Assembly (NCBI GenBank): GCA_027405735.1
Contig: JAPEHQ010000001.1
Location: 1,612,001 to 1,676,000 of the forward strand
DNA from: Mucor racemosus
Lineage: Eukaryota; Mucoromycota; Mucoromycetes; Mucorales; Mucoraceae
Direction of reading: 5' to 3'
Length of the DNA stretch: 64,000 bases
Shown here: positions 38,433-50,485 of the stretch, one piece after another
Layout of the letters: each line of letters opens with the position of its first letter
Numbering within the stretch: position 1 is the stretch's first letter
Translations under genes and position numbers: made by a program
The notes under the pieces: generated by a model
Seen by the model: the letters and a program-made list of their open reading frames with translations, nothing else
Told to the model about the DNA's origin: nothing
The model's database searches: none

Positions 38433-39387
38433 ATCATTTTCTTGTCGGTTTGTAAAATCAATTTTGGAACTCAGTTAGCATAAGGTCAAGCTGTAATATG
38501 AACTATTATTTTGATTATCTGGACGAAAAATCAATATTTTTTGCTGAAACAAAAAATACAAAGTAGCTCAGAGTTGGGTCTATCTTTTAAATATAAAAAA
38601 TTAATGCCTCAATTTAGGTAATCAATTTTTTATAATCAATTTTAGGTAAACCTTGGTCAGTTCTGGTCAATTTTGATCAATATTTGGCCAGTGCACTAAT
38701 ATTCTGATATTAATATTTCTATTTTTCGAGAAATATCAATAACGTATAATGGAAGTACATCTTTGAGGATTTTACATGGTTCAACTCAATATTGTACAAA
38801 AACATTTGAAACATTTAAAAACTATCTGAAACCTACTTTTTACGGATTGGGTTATCAGAATATGTTTTTGTTAAATTAAACTAGAAATTTAACCAAGTAA
38901 AGAGATATCGTTTATTAAAAGGAAATAAAGAGGATTTATATACTAACTGAGTTGAGGGAAATGATGATGTGACAAGGATTACAGACGTTATCTATCGTAC
39001 TAATGTGGCATGATGGTGGAACATCATGCTTTAATGTCATGTTGTAATATCATCATGCTGGAACCGTGGTTCCGTTGATGTTTAATTTGAATTGAATTTC
39101 GGTTCGTGAATTATTGTTTTACTTTTGGATTTGACATTCGGTTAAGAAGAATAATACATCACTGATAACCATAAAAAATCTACAATAGAAACCCTATTTC
39201 CGCGAATTTCGACCGTAATGACTTACAACTTTACATGATAGTAGGTAGACATCTTTGACGCGCTGATTTCAAAGGGAAACTTCCATAACTTGTACTTTGT
39301 GTTGAAAATATTATTGTCAAAGTGTATCCATAGTTTACTGCACATTTTTATTGACAACAAGTTAAATTTGACGATTTTTATGAATAT
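38433..39387 (+). repeat. Dispersed repeat R1, copy 2, right part
   Basis: Continuation of 31930-32790 after the LINE, matching 3190-4159 with scattered differences. It contains the second copy of the inverted-repeat-bounded segment at 38850-39170 and runs directly into element D. Confidence 0.75.
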
Positions 39388-41528
39388 CACTACGGCTGGC
39401 CTGTGCTGCACAAAATGATTTCGTTGTGCCCAGGTGGAATGCACATTATAGCCTGAGCTGTTGTGCCCACTTGATATGGCTAAAAAGATAACAAGATGCA
39501 CATGGGCACAACAAAAAGAAACTGCACACGAGCACAACTAAAAGCCTGTGAGTGCAAAATTATAGATTTTGTTCGTGTGCATGACATTAATTTCATGTGT
39601 GCATGATAGTAGAATTGCCCATAATAAGTATATCATCATCCCTATTTGTACATAATAATAAAATCTGATCATAAGCATAATGAGCTGATTGTATGGCTGG
39701 GCACAAATTGATTTGTGCATGAGCATCGCGCCGTTCTCAAAATCCCATTTCATATGTTACTGAAATAATGGGGGTTTAAATTACATTTGCTTTTATAAAT
39801 ATTAGATTATAGACAATCATACAATTCAATGCGTTGTTGATATAGAGCAATACATGCAAGGGCCAATATATTTACGATTACAGTATTATCATCGTTTGTA
39901 AATATGTTTATAGCTATAATGTGTACAGTAACAACGGTTTTTGCTCGAGTATAAACTTAAATAAAACTTACTGCTTAAATTTATATGCAAGCCAAACCTA
40001 AGGTTATAAATTTTACTTTATCACACTTATAATTTAAACAAATTAACTTGTTTTAAAATTACTATCTTAGTTTACGATTGTCAGCTGTAAGAAGGTTGGT
40101 TTTCAGGCATACCTATTATGATCAAAACCATGGTTATTAGGCAAGACATCAGATTACCCTTTTTTTGTGTTTCTATATCATTTGAAATTTCATCACTTTT
40201 CTGGAACATTTTGTAAGTTTGTAGCCAGTTCTAGCTTTTCATTGCGTAGATATAAATATAATTATTGCTTTCGAGCTGATCTGGTAATTAAGAAGTACAC
40301 CCAACAATACAGTAGTAAATAATGATGTTTGATCTTATTAGGATGATGCGGTTAAATGAAAATATTAGTCTCTAATATAGGCTGTTACCTATTATAATAA
40401 AAATATTAGTCCCTTATGTTAGCATGCGTATTCAGATAAAGGAAAAGAATACCGGCTTGATAGTCTGATATGCATTATCAAACGGTGAATATACCCTTCG
40501 AACATGAAAATAAAAAGAGAGAAACAACACACGTAGAAAAGGATTTACAAGGCTTTACATTATTAAGCGCAATTAAAACCCTGCTAAATTGCGCATTTCA
40601 GCAATGTAAAAGAAGCATTACAGCGCATCAACCCATAAACTAAACAAAATAGGCAATATCTGTTGTTACTATAATAGAAACATACATTTTTCTACCAGAA
40701 AAACCGTCTGTCATATCATACATTCATTAAAAAATTGAAAAAACGAGCCCATAGAGCGACGCCGTAATTGAGCATAGCAAGGTTGAACGGCTAAGTCTTT
40801 TATACTATGGTATATATAAGCTTTAAATAGAAAAAGCGTTTCTCTTTTTTAACTTTTCTTATATTTAACCACGTACGGTCTGAAAATTCAGTTTTTGTAG
40901 CGGACATTTTTGGGGCTCATTTTATCCTTACCAACACTCATGATTTTGATCAAAAAATAGAAAAATCAAATTTTGGCACCAAAATCAACGTTTAAATATA
41001 CTACATTGTGAGAGAAAATTGTAGCCATAGCTAATATACATTTTATAAAAGCTTAATATAACATGTTAAGTATTGAAAATTTGTACTTTTGTCCCAAAAA
41101 CGGTTTTTTGGTTAGAGGGTTTTCATGTAACATTTTACAATAAAAATGTTTGTTATTTTTTATTGACCAAATAGAGCGCTAAATTCTGTATATGTGCATA
41201 TTTTCTGTTTTCATAATTGGTACTATAAATAACTCTAGATTTGCAAAACCAGAAAAAAAAATTAAAAAATGTCAAAATTGATTATCTGGACAAGAATAAT
41301 TTTTGAAATTAATATTCCGCTTATAGGCTTTGTAAGACTTAAAAATAAGAGATTTCATAATACTTCAGAACTTTTTCAAGAATTTACGGTGCTGTACCCA
41401 CTTGATTCAAGCTTATTACTGTAAATCTTTTTTACATGCTAATATTGTGTGGTAGTTTATTTGATTATAATATAGCCTTACTTTATAATTATTGCACTAG
41501 AGATGATTTACATTAAATTTTAGTCTTA

Positions 41529-41645
41529 CCTCTCCAATATGATCATAAACATAAACATGTCCATCACTGGAACCTATTGCCGCCTTTTTAGACTCTTGAC
41601 TCTTTGCCACAAGCCAATTTATTCAATGCTTTACCAGAACAAATT
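41529..41645 (-). pseudogene. Captured dynein intermediate chain fragment (copy D)
   Basis: Short remnant of the fragment: the minus strand reads GKALNKLAC, then a frame-disturbing insertion (TCAAGAGTC) and GSSDGHVYVYD in another frame. The same insertion is in the copy at 62755, so D and that copy form a subfamily. Confidence 0.6.
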
Positions 41646-42057
41646 TACTTTTGACCTATAAAAATTGGCTTATTAGTAAAATCAATCAACAAGCTAAGTA
41701 ATAATTATGGTGTATCTTTGATAGTCGGCAGTGGTATACAAGACAACATCTTGTTTCCTCTTCTTAGCTGTTGGCCACTAAATAGAAACAAATATTTTTT
41801 AGAAACTAAATAGACTAACATCAGTTTATTCATTCATTTAAATCAAGTCAATATTATCCATACTTTTACAATCACCAGTTTTTCTCCAGATAGATATCGA
41901 CTTTAGACCAAAAAAGTATTTATTATAACGTAGATAATAGAACAAAATGATTGAGACCTGGATATTTTTTTTATGCGAAAAAGATGTTATAGCGCGCCCT
42001 AATAATAACAGTTAATAATTTATTTCCAAATAAGCAATAGGAAAAACATGTACTTGT

Positions 42058-42791
42058 TGCAGCAAGTAACGAAGTTGTTTACTAAAATAAAAAGATATAA
42101 AAATAAAAGCAGTAGAAATACAATTATAATCAACTAAAGTTTTTATTACAAAAGGTTTCTGAAGATTTAAAATAATTGAAAAAGTATGAGGGTATTTATA
42201 GTAATTTGGAGAACTTGGATATCTTCAGACTTGAATGGATGTACTGTATACTTAGTAGTCTTCTAGTTTTGAGTACATTGTTATTGATTTAATATTCTAA
42301 GGGGTAAATAATGTAGAGCATTGACCATAAGGGATTGCATGTCAAGTGTGGCAATATCGACCTTTTGGGAAATGGTTGTTTTGTTTATTATTATTATATT
42401 TATTTTATGTAACCTTAAACTAAGGGGTAATTTTTATATTCTTGAATCTTATTTATATTGATAGTGCAACTTCAATATAGATGAGCAGTTGACTAAATTG
42501 ATATCTTTGTTTATTATTATTATTGATTTGAATAGAATCCTGTTTTGATATACAGTATATGTCATTTGTGTAATTGATTGCACCGTGATCAAAGGTGCTA
42601 TCATCTACAGGACATGCATGATTCAAAAAAGGTATTTCATATTTTTAGCATGCGTTTGTTATTGTGTTCAATTGAAGCGTTTGTTTATTAATTGTTGTTC
42701 ACATTTCAAGTGGCATCATATTTTATGAGCGACACTTGGGATTTAGGTTCTTTTATATTATCAAGCGTTTTTAGTACGTAATTTCACTGCA
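42058..42791. mobile_element. Small TIR DNA element with 5-bp target duplication
   Basis: The ends are TGCAGCAAGTAACG and, inverted, TGCAGTGAAATTACG (imperfect inverted repeat). It is flanked on both sides by CTTGT (42053-42057 and 42792-42796). Element B shows the empty site (ATGTAATTATACCTGC near 10674). Non-coding, so a MITE-like derivative; superfamily not identified. Confidence 0.65.
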
Positions 42792-43232
42792 CTTGTACCT
42801 GCTTCTTGATTTCAGTTAATAAAAAAATATTGGTCTGTTTGTTGTAGTGTTAAACGTAAATAAAAAACTTTAGGAAAGAGTAGGGAAGAAAAAAGACATT
42901 GTATTGTGTTACAAACAGAAATTTACAAAGGCATAAATATTTTTTAGTGTTACCAAACAGGTTGTTGTCGTTGTTCCCATTTGGCTCCCGAAAGAAGAAC
43001 ATGGGCAGAAATCTTTCAAGCCCCAAATTTCAAATTGATATATCACGTCAATAAGGCAATTCTGTTGAATCAGCGTAACTCACATCTGCTTTAAACCATT
43101 CAAATTACATTCGTTATTACTTATATTATGATTGATAATACTTTAGTAAATTGATTAAAATTTTTTGATCTCATTGCTCTGCTCATCTGTGCAGATCACT
43201 CTGCCCATGGGAAGCATAGTTCGGCCGTGGTG

Positions 43233-45929
43233 GCGCAGATTTGACTAATCGGAAAACGTTCTCTCTGAAAAGTATATATTAACAGAAAAAAGTAATCCTA
43301 ATGATGTTATCATCACGTATCTATTTCTTTTAATTTTTACTTGGAAATTACCCTCGCCACATCATATAATGTTCAAAAATGCAATATTTATTACTTTTGA
43401 TTTACTTTTTTCTCTACCAATCATAAATATTTTGAAGACCGTTATTATATACCGCATTAAATATGCATATCGGAAAATTAGTTACGTTACATTTGAAAGC
43501 TTGGTGAAAGATTTCGGCATTTGCAATAGTCAGAAATTCCAAATTTGTCAAATAATTGGTTATTTTTAAACCTCGAATAAACAGAATTTCGTTTTTTTCC
43601 AAGTTGTTTTTTTTAATGCCTCAATTTTATGCAAATTTTCAGCTTTATTTGCGCCATTTTGCTTAATTTTAAATGCATTTTTGATAGAGTAACGATACAT
43701 TACGCAGAGACCTTTAACATCAGCTAGAAGACTAATTATCTTTATCAATTAAAAATTGAAACACATAGGCTATTGTAGGTCTTAATTTTTGAAAATACAA
43801 AATGCGCAACATGTTTTTTTTTGTTTGCATTGTTTTGCTGGATTGTAGCAACAATGTTGATCGAGTCATGATATAATATCCCCAAATCCATAAAAATTGA
43901 CTGAATTATTGATGATTTTCATCAATCCAAAATGAAACGTTAAAACATTTGCAGCTCTGGCTTTTTGGTATTTCAATGTGCGCCAAATATGCCGCTTTCA
44001 TTTCCATTTTTTCTCTTAATTGTAGCTGCTTTTTTCATGGAGTAATGACAGATATACCATCAAAAACATCCTCGAAAAATGGTTCAAATGACGGGAGCCA
44101 CTAATATTGCTTGAAATTTGAAAGAGCGTCAAAATTTCTGGGCTACAAATCGGCCAATCGTGTCGTTCTATCAAAATCTCGAAAAAAAAATTAATGTCTT
44201 GTTTCAAAATCGCCTCTCTCGGACTTTTAATGGAATCGCGCGCTTTAAGCTGTAGTCTATTTTTAAGCTGTAAATATGCAAAATACTGGAAATTAGGAAA
44301 TGTTTCCAATATTTGACAAAAAACTGTATATTTACTGTCACCTGACCATTAAATGGTTTTTGTAGCTCATCCAATTCTGCATTAATTTACGGTTTTAAAT
44401 AAAACATTTTGCTCTCAAATTGTTTCATAAATACAGATTTTTTGTGCACCACAGGTTTACATTTAAGTCAATTATCTTTCATGAAATCTTCATTTAACAA
44501 TAGCTCCATGAAAAATTGATATTTTTTAAAGATTTAAAAAGCGTTCAGTAGATAATAATTTATAAAATGCCTGTAACTATTTACTGCAGATTATTATGAG
44601 ATCAATTCATTCATGGAACGCGTAACAAATGTTTTCAGTTTTCTGGTATTTTTCTAGCATTTATTTGCTTACAGTTACTTAATAAATCAATATTTGAAAC
44701 CTAAACTTTTTTAAAACCTAAATGCAAAAGACATTGCACTGTACACGACGACAGCATTGGTCATACATAAGCACGGAGACGCTTAATTATTAATATTGAT
44801 ATTCTTCATTTCCACATATAAGGCTGATTTTCACTGATTTAGGGCGCTATTTCTTCTAATTTCAAATTGTCTATTGAGTAACAAACCCCATTTGGAAAAA
44901 GGGTGCTCTTGATTTGTACGATTCATCTACCCAATCCATTGGACAATAAAGTTATAGCATTAGATACTGTTGTAGCTGTAGTATATATTTCGAAATTTAC
45001 AGCCTATTCGGATCAATATTCATTGATCAATTTCAATCATTTTTCCAGTTACTAAATTTCTATCAAGCAGAAGAAAAGACTTTTTCTTTCAAAAGCGAAT
45101 GCAAAAATACTTCAAAAACCGTTGATAGCTGATGAAACCACCAAGATATGTTATTTGTACACTTATTACGCATTTAGTATAATTTCAAAATTTAATTTTG
45201 AATCATTATTCGATTTTATATAAATTTTCGAAAAATATCTTCTGAAACAACCCATACAAAATAGTTCAAAAACGTACGTATTTTTACTTCTTCGTTTTCA
45301 CAGTAACTCAGAGTGGTTGAAACGTTTGCAATTCTGTCAATCAACACTAGATATACTGTACCTATCTTTGCGAAGGATACTCATTTAGATCTATATTCAG
45401 CTTGAATTGGTGAACTTAATGATCGTAGTGGATGTTCATAGCAGGTACTTGTTGTCGAAACTTATTTTACCAACAAATACGCAATGACTCATGGATGCTG
45501 ATATGTGAGATGCTTCTATTACCTATTTATACCTATAATATCCATGTAGAGTGGCCACTTACTTGGATCTTGGATCAGTATTCATTATGATGATTGTATT
45601 TTTAATTATTTTCAATAAAAGTACACATTAAGCTATATAGGTGCATTTTGGCGAGAATTTTCTCGACACACAGTAGGTTTTGAAAGTTGGCCTCTGAGAT
45701 CATTGTCTCTAAAATATACATAGATACATATGTACCTACTCTCATGTAAAATTGGAAGTTAATAGGATCGAATTCATCGGGACGAGGGTTTTGTTTTCGA
45801 TTTTTACGGTTATAAGAAAGTGGGGTTCAGATGGTTTTTAAATGGCTTTCGAATGTTTTCGTCCAATATTATTGAGTCGAATTAGGTAAAGCCTTCAAAC
45901 AAGATGAACCTTCACTCTATTGGCCATTG
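43233..45929. other. AT-rich gene-free stretch, 2.7 kb
   Basis: No protein-like ORF, RNA gene or recognisable element. ORFs here are short and of random composition. Confidence 0.45.
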
Positions 45930-47100
45930 ATGATATCTCTCGGAAAATAGAAATATTAATACTAGAACATAAGCGCACTGGCCAAATATTTACCAAAATT
46001 GACCTAAAATTGATATATATATAAGAAATTAAGCATCTAAATTGAGATATTCATTTCTTGCATTCACAAGATAATAACCCTAACTCAAAGCTACTCAGCA
46101 TTTTTTGTTTTAGCGAAAAATATTGATTTTTCATTGAGCGGAGATAATCAAAATATAAGTCCATATTACAGCTTAGCCCTATGGTAACTGGCCCTATAAT
46201 AACTGGGTTTCAAAATTGATTTGATGATAAATCGACCAGAAAATGATCAAAAAACAATATTGTTTTATAGTTAATGAACTGCAAAGTAAATTGAACTAGC
46301 GTATTAATTAATTTTTGTAGAGCTTTGGATTATTCATTTATCTAAATAAAATTCAAACAAATGTTTCATGTTAAATTTTGTGTAAAATACAATTAAAATT
46401 TTGGAGGTTTTTGAAAATACAAATCACTTTTTTATAACATGTTTTAAAAATAAGTAATGGAAATAATGCACGACAAAATGATCTATTTATCGAGCTATTA
46501 CTGAACCTTCTAGCTAAAGTTTTTGTAGAGAAAACGAGATTTTTGTCCAAAAAGTTTTCAAATTCAGAATTTGGGATGAGGGTATACAAGGGAAAAATTA
46601 AAGCTAGAAACAAGGATATCTCATTGTACACATTTTTGAGGATATCTCCACGAAAAATCAATATTTTGAAAAAATCTAAATTGAGTCCGAGAGAGCTCCA
46701 CAAAGTTAATAGTATGGATGTAAAGAAAATGCTGCTCAATTTAGTGATTATTTTGAAATCCATTACAAAAAGCTCAGAAAAATGAAAAAATAAAATAAAA
46801 GTGCTCATAATTTTTTCATACTGATATTTGTTATAGAGCTCTTCAAAACAAGTAAGTTTTATTATTAGAAAGTGTTAGTATAGCTTACTTTTTTACAGAG
46901 ATATTCAGGCCCACAATTTTGATTTTTAGCAAACGAAATACGTGTAAGAATCTGAAACATTAGCACTAAGAACGTTATATCAACTGTAAAAAATAGGATA
47001 TTTGTAAAGACGCGTTTTTGGATTAAAGTGGAACATCTTAGGTACATTGTCATATAATTTTTTCTTGGAGCTATTTAATGAAAAAAAAAAAACAGCAGTG
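45930..47100 (-). repeat. Dispersed repeat R1, copy 3, inverted
   Basis: The reverse complement matches 31930-32790 over its length and 2855-3490 in part, with many differences. It lacks an insert where the LINE lies in copy 2. A 145-codon ORF on its minus strand is not conserved in the other copies. Confidence 0.65.
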
Positions 47101-48016
47101 TATTTTACGTATTTTTGAGTCTTTTATGAGATATAAAATAAACTTTGGAACAGTTAACGTAATGTGATCAATTCATATATTTTGCAGAATCTAAGGAATG
47201 TCCACATTTCTGTTGGAATGAAACTACTTATGGAAAAGGGGCGCGCGCGTTCCAATTTTGAAGTTGAGTAGCTTTTAAAATTTAACATATAAAAAATTCA
47301 GTTTTTCTTTAGGCGTTTACTAAATGCGCATGAGAATGCACTGTAAAATATGCAGCATTGCTTCTTTACATTATCTGGTATGCATTTGAAGTACTTGGAC
47401 AGGATTAATGCATTGAAATGGGATTATACAGGATACATATATTTCATTATTTATATAGCTATTAAAGACTCGAAGTCTAAAGAATGAATTATTTTTTACT
47501 TGCGTGTTACATTTAATAAATGTTAGTTGTTACTCTAAACGGGTCATCCTTAAATGCAAAGAATTAATTTCAGTGTTTTTTATGTTAAATTACTTGTTCT
47601 GGAAATAGATGGTTTTACGGCGGTGGACTTCATGAATGTATTATATATTAATAAATATTGTTGACAGCATTACACCCACACAATACAGCAGCTCTAATTC
47701 AAATTGAAGTGAACTCATGGTAAAATGTAAATGTATTTAGATAAAATATATAACAGTAAATATTTATGTATATTAATATAAAAAGCGCGATACCAGAGGT
47801 TTGTCGATATTATGTATGTAGGATCAACAATATATGATTGCTTAATAAGGAGTTTATAAATGATAGTATATAGATATGGCTGAAAATAAAGTATATAGTG
47901 TTGTATACAATAAAATAAAATATAAAAAAAGTTTGATGTATCAAGATGAATGAGATGTTATAATACGATGCAATTCCTGTAAAATCTAGTGTTAGTTTAT
48001 TCTCCAAAAACGCAAA
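47101..48016. other. AT-rich intergenic stretch
   Basis: No gene recognised. A short GC-alternating patch (GGGGCGCGCGCG) at about 47239-47250 stands out in otherwise AT-rich sequence. Confidence 0.4.
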
Positions 48017-50485
48017 TCAATTTAAACACTTTACTTTTTCCAAATCCTCAAGACTGGATAAACTCTTTCCACTGTCTCTTTCGACAAATAATCGGTTTGA
48101 AGCGGATGTTGAGATATGAGCTGCAGTTGCTTTATTTGCTGTATCGTATGTGTCTAGATATTGTGATCCATATTTGACCAAAGTTGCCATTTCTTCGCCA
48201 GATATCGCAGTTTCTGGTGCTCTTTTTACTGTACCCTTCTCTGGCAATACTCTTTGGAGAACCAATGTATTTGGAGTTTTCATCAAAGAATACTGCGTCT
48301 GTTTTTCTGAAAGTGGTGTGCTTCGTAATACACCGTGAGGTAAGTGAATATCAACACCACCTTCATTGCGAGATACTGACATTGGTGACGGGAAATTTGG
48401 GGTTGCTATATCTTTTCGTGGTACTGTATTCGTGGTAGGCTCAAATGCCTCTAATGCAGCATCTACTCTCTTCAAAATTGCTTCTGTGTTACTATCAAGA
48501 CGTGTCATAACTGGATGACTATTATGTGAGTACATGCGATGAAGATGGCTCTCTGGAAAAACCTTACTTGATGTCGGTTTAGCCGATGAAGAAGACGAGG
48601 AGGAGGTAGATGATGAAAGTGATACAGGCCGTTGATCATCAAGATTATTTGAAAAATTATGCAATACAAAATGTTTTTCTTTGGTTGTATTCTCTAATCC
48701 TTTCAATACTTCTGATAATTTCTGATCTGAATTCAACAATGCATCTTTCAAATATATGGACAATTAATAATTTTACTTTTCTATCATTACCAAATAGCAT
48801 ACCTTTTCCATTCGCATTCAATATTAATCTATACTGATGAGATTGTTCTATATCTGAGATTATATGAAACTTCACAAGTGCAGTAGACGTAAGGTCACTA
48901 ATTGAAATATTAGCTGGTATCGCAATAACTTTATCGATTCTCTCCATTTCTATCGTGTCTTTTCTAGTCTTCTTCTTGCCAAATCTTCTAAGTGTAGTCA
49001 TTTTCTTAATTGCAGCCATTTTATCAACCACAAGAGGTGTTGATGTGGCTACAGCAGTCATCAATGACACTTTTATATGAACCTGTCCGCTTTTATCGTT
49101 TACTCTCTTGATACGTTTGTGCATAAAGAATTGAAGCGAAGAATCACTAAGAGAAGAAATAGAAGATGAGCGCTTCTTCTTTTTTTTGCTGACATAATCG
49201 TTAGATGGAACTAATTGTCTGAATTGGGTGAGAGAAGGCATAGGTGTTGTGAGATGTGCTGTTAATGATTCATGGATTGCATAAGGTTTATCTTGTGGAT
49301 CGAGCGTAATTTCATCACCGTCTCGGGTTTTGACAGTAAGATAATATTCAACGCCACTATTTTTACCATGAGAGCGACCATTCTTTGTTTCAATTTGTGA
49401 AATATGGAATTTTTCCATAGCATTCGAAAGCAATTCATCCACGCTGGTAGATTCTGTAACTCGTACAGAATGATATGATGCACCTACGTCAACATTGCCT
49501 GCAAATACTCGCAATACCTTTGAATTGACTGGGACCTGCTCACGTGATTGATGTCGAACCGGGTCTGCATGATTGTTGACAGCGGTAGGCTCCTTAATCC
49601 TTTGCTGGTTTTGCAAAGGTTCATCAGTTTCATCAACAAGAGAATGATTATTTTTAGAATCCAGAATTTGACTATTTTTATGTAACGATTGTTGAAGAGG
49701 CTTATGATCATCTTCTTGTTCTTCCTCATTCTGTTCCTGATCTTCATTAATATTGTCTTGCTCAATATCATCATCTAACATTTCTTCGTTCCATTCCTCA
49801 TAGGTTTCTTCCTCGATTTCATCATCATCTTCTCCAGTCAATAATACATGTAGTTGTACGTTTAATGATGTTGATAAAACAACCTTCTTCTTCTTTTTCA
49901 TTGAGGTGTTTGGAGCTGCTTTATTGTTAATATAATGAGCAGCTTGTTCAATTGAAGTCAACTATAATAGAAATTATCATTATTAATGGATTTAAGACTT
50001 AATTGATTGTTATTTACCTCTACATTGCGATGTTTGTTTAATCTAGCCAACCTCTCAAATGGTGTTTCAATGTTTTCTGCTGGTATATAACCTACTTCTG
50101 ATGTTTTTAAATCTCTAATGAGCCACCAATAAGAGTTTGAATCATCTAACAATGTAAGCGCGTCTCCCTTTTTGACAGAGGCTTGTCCATCAACGGTAGC
50201 TTCGAATGTATGAAGGGTATAAACAAGATCAAAATTAATATTTTCATCGGGTATACTTGGTGAAGATGTAAAATCAGATCCATCTTCGTCTTCCTCTTCC
50301 TCTTCGTCTTCCTCTTCATCTTCGTCATCATCTTCATCATCATCCTGTTCTTCTTCTTCTTCTTCTTCAATGAGTCGTTGTTTATGTATAGGATTTATAT
50401 CTTCATCGCCTTCCTCTTCTCGTATAGCCAATTCTGGAGAAGGGGTCCATTTTCTTTGTGTATTAATAACTAGATTTCTTGACAT
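48017..50485 (-). CDS. tea4: Tea4/Bud14-type SH3 cell-polarity protein
   Basis: Three exons, 50018-50485, 48803-49961 and 48017-48744, give 784 residues from ATG at 50485. After a long acidic run, residues about 86-141 form an SH3 domain (LVYTLHTFEATVDGQ, DDSNSYWWLIRD, VGYIPAENIETP), followed by ERLARLNKHRNVEL. This SH3 plus tail is the hallmark of fungal Tea4/TeaC/Bud14 proteins, which sit at cell tips with microtubule landmark proteins, formins and PP1 phosphatase to direct polarised growth. Two regions further on (about residues 300-380 and 450-530) look like ubiquitin-fold or Ras-association domains (VLRVFAGNVDVGASYHSVRV; QVHIKVSLM); this is tentative. The C-terminal exon is low complexity with a serine run. 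Confidence 0.82.

Larger units (their letters stand above)
39388..43232 (+). mobile_element. CACTA-like non-autonomous element, copy D
   Basis: Begins CACTACGGCTGGCCTGTGCT and ends AGCATAGTTCGGCCGTGGTG. The end, inverted, starts CACCACGGCCGAACTATGCT, so about 15 of the first 20 positions pair (TIR). The first 2.2 kb is collinear with copies A and C, and the last part (41820-43232) with the end of copy B. A segment of about 0.7 kb present in A and B downstream of the dynein fragment is deleted near 41650-41820. A 734-bp element is inserted at 42058. No transposase ORF. Confidence 0.65.

Noticed and set aside
46371..46808. 145-codon minus-strand ORF
   Set aside because: Lies inside the inverted R1 copy; the other R1 copies do not keep the frame and the composition is that of AT-rich random sequence.
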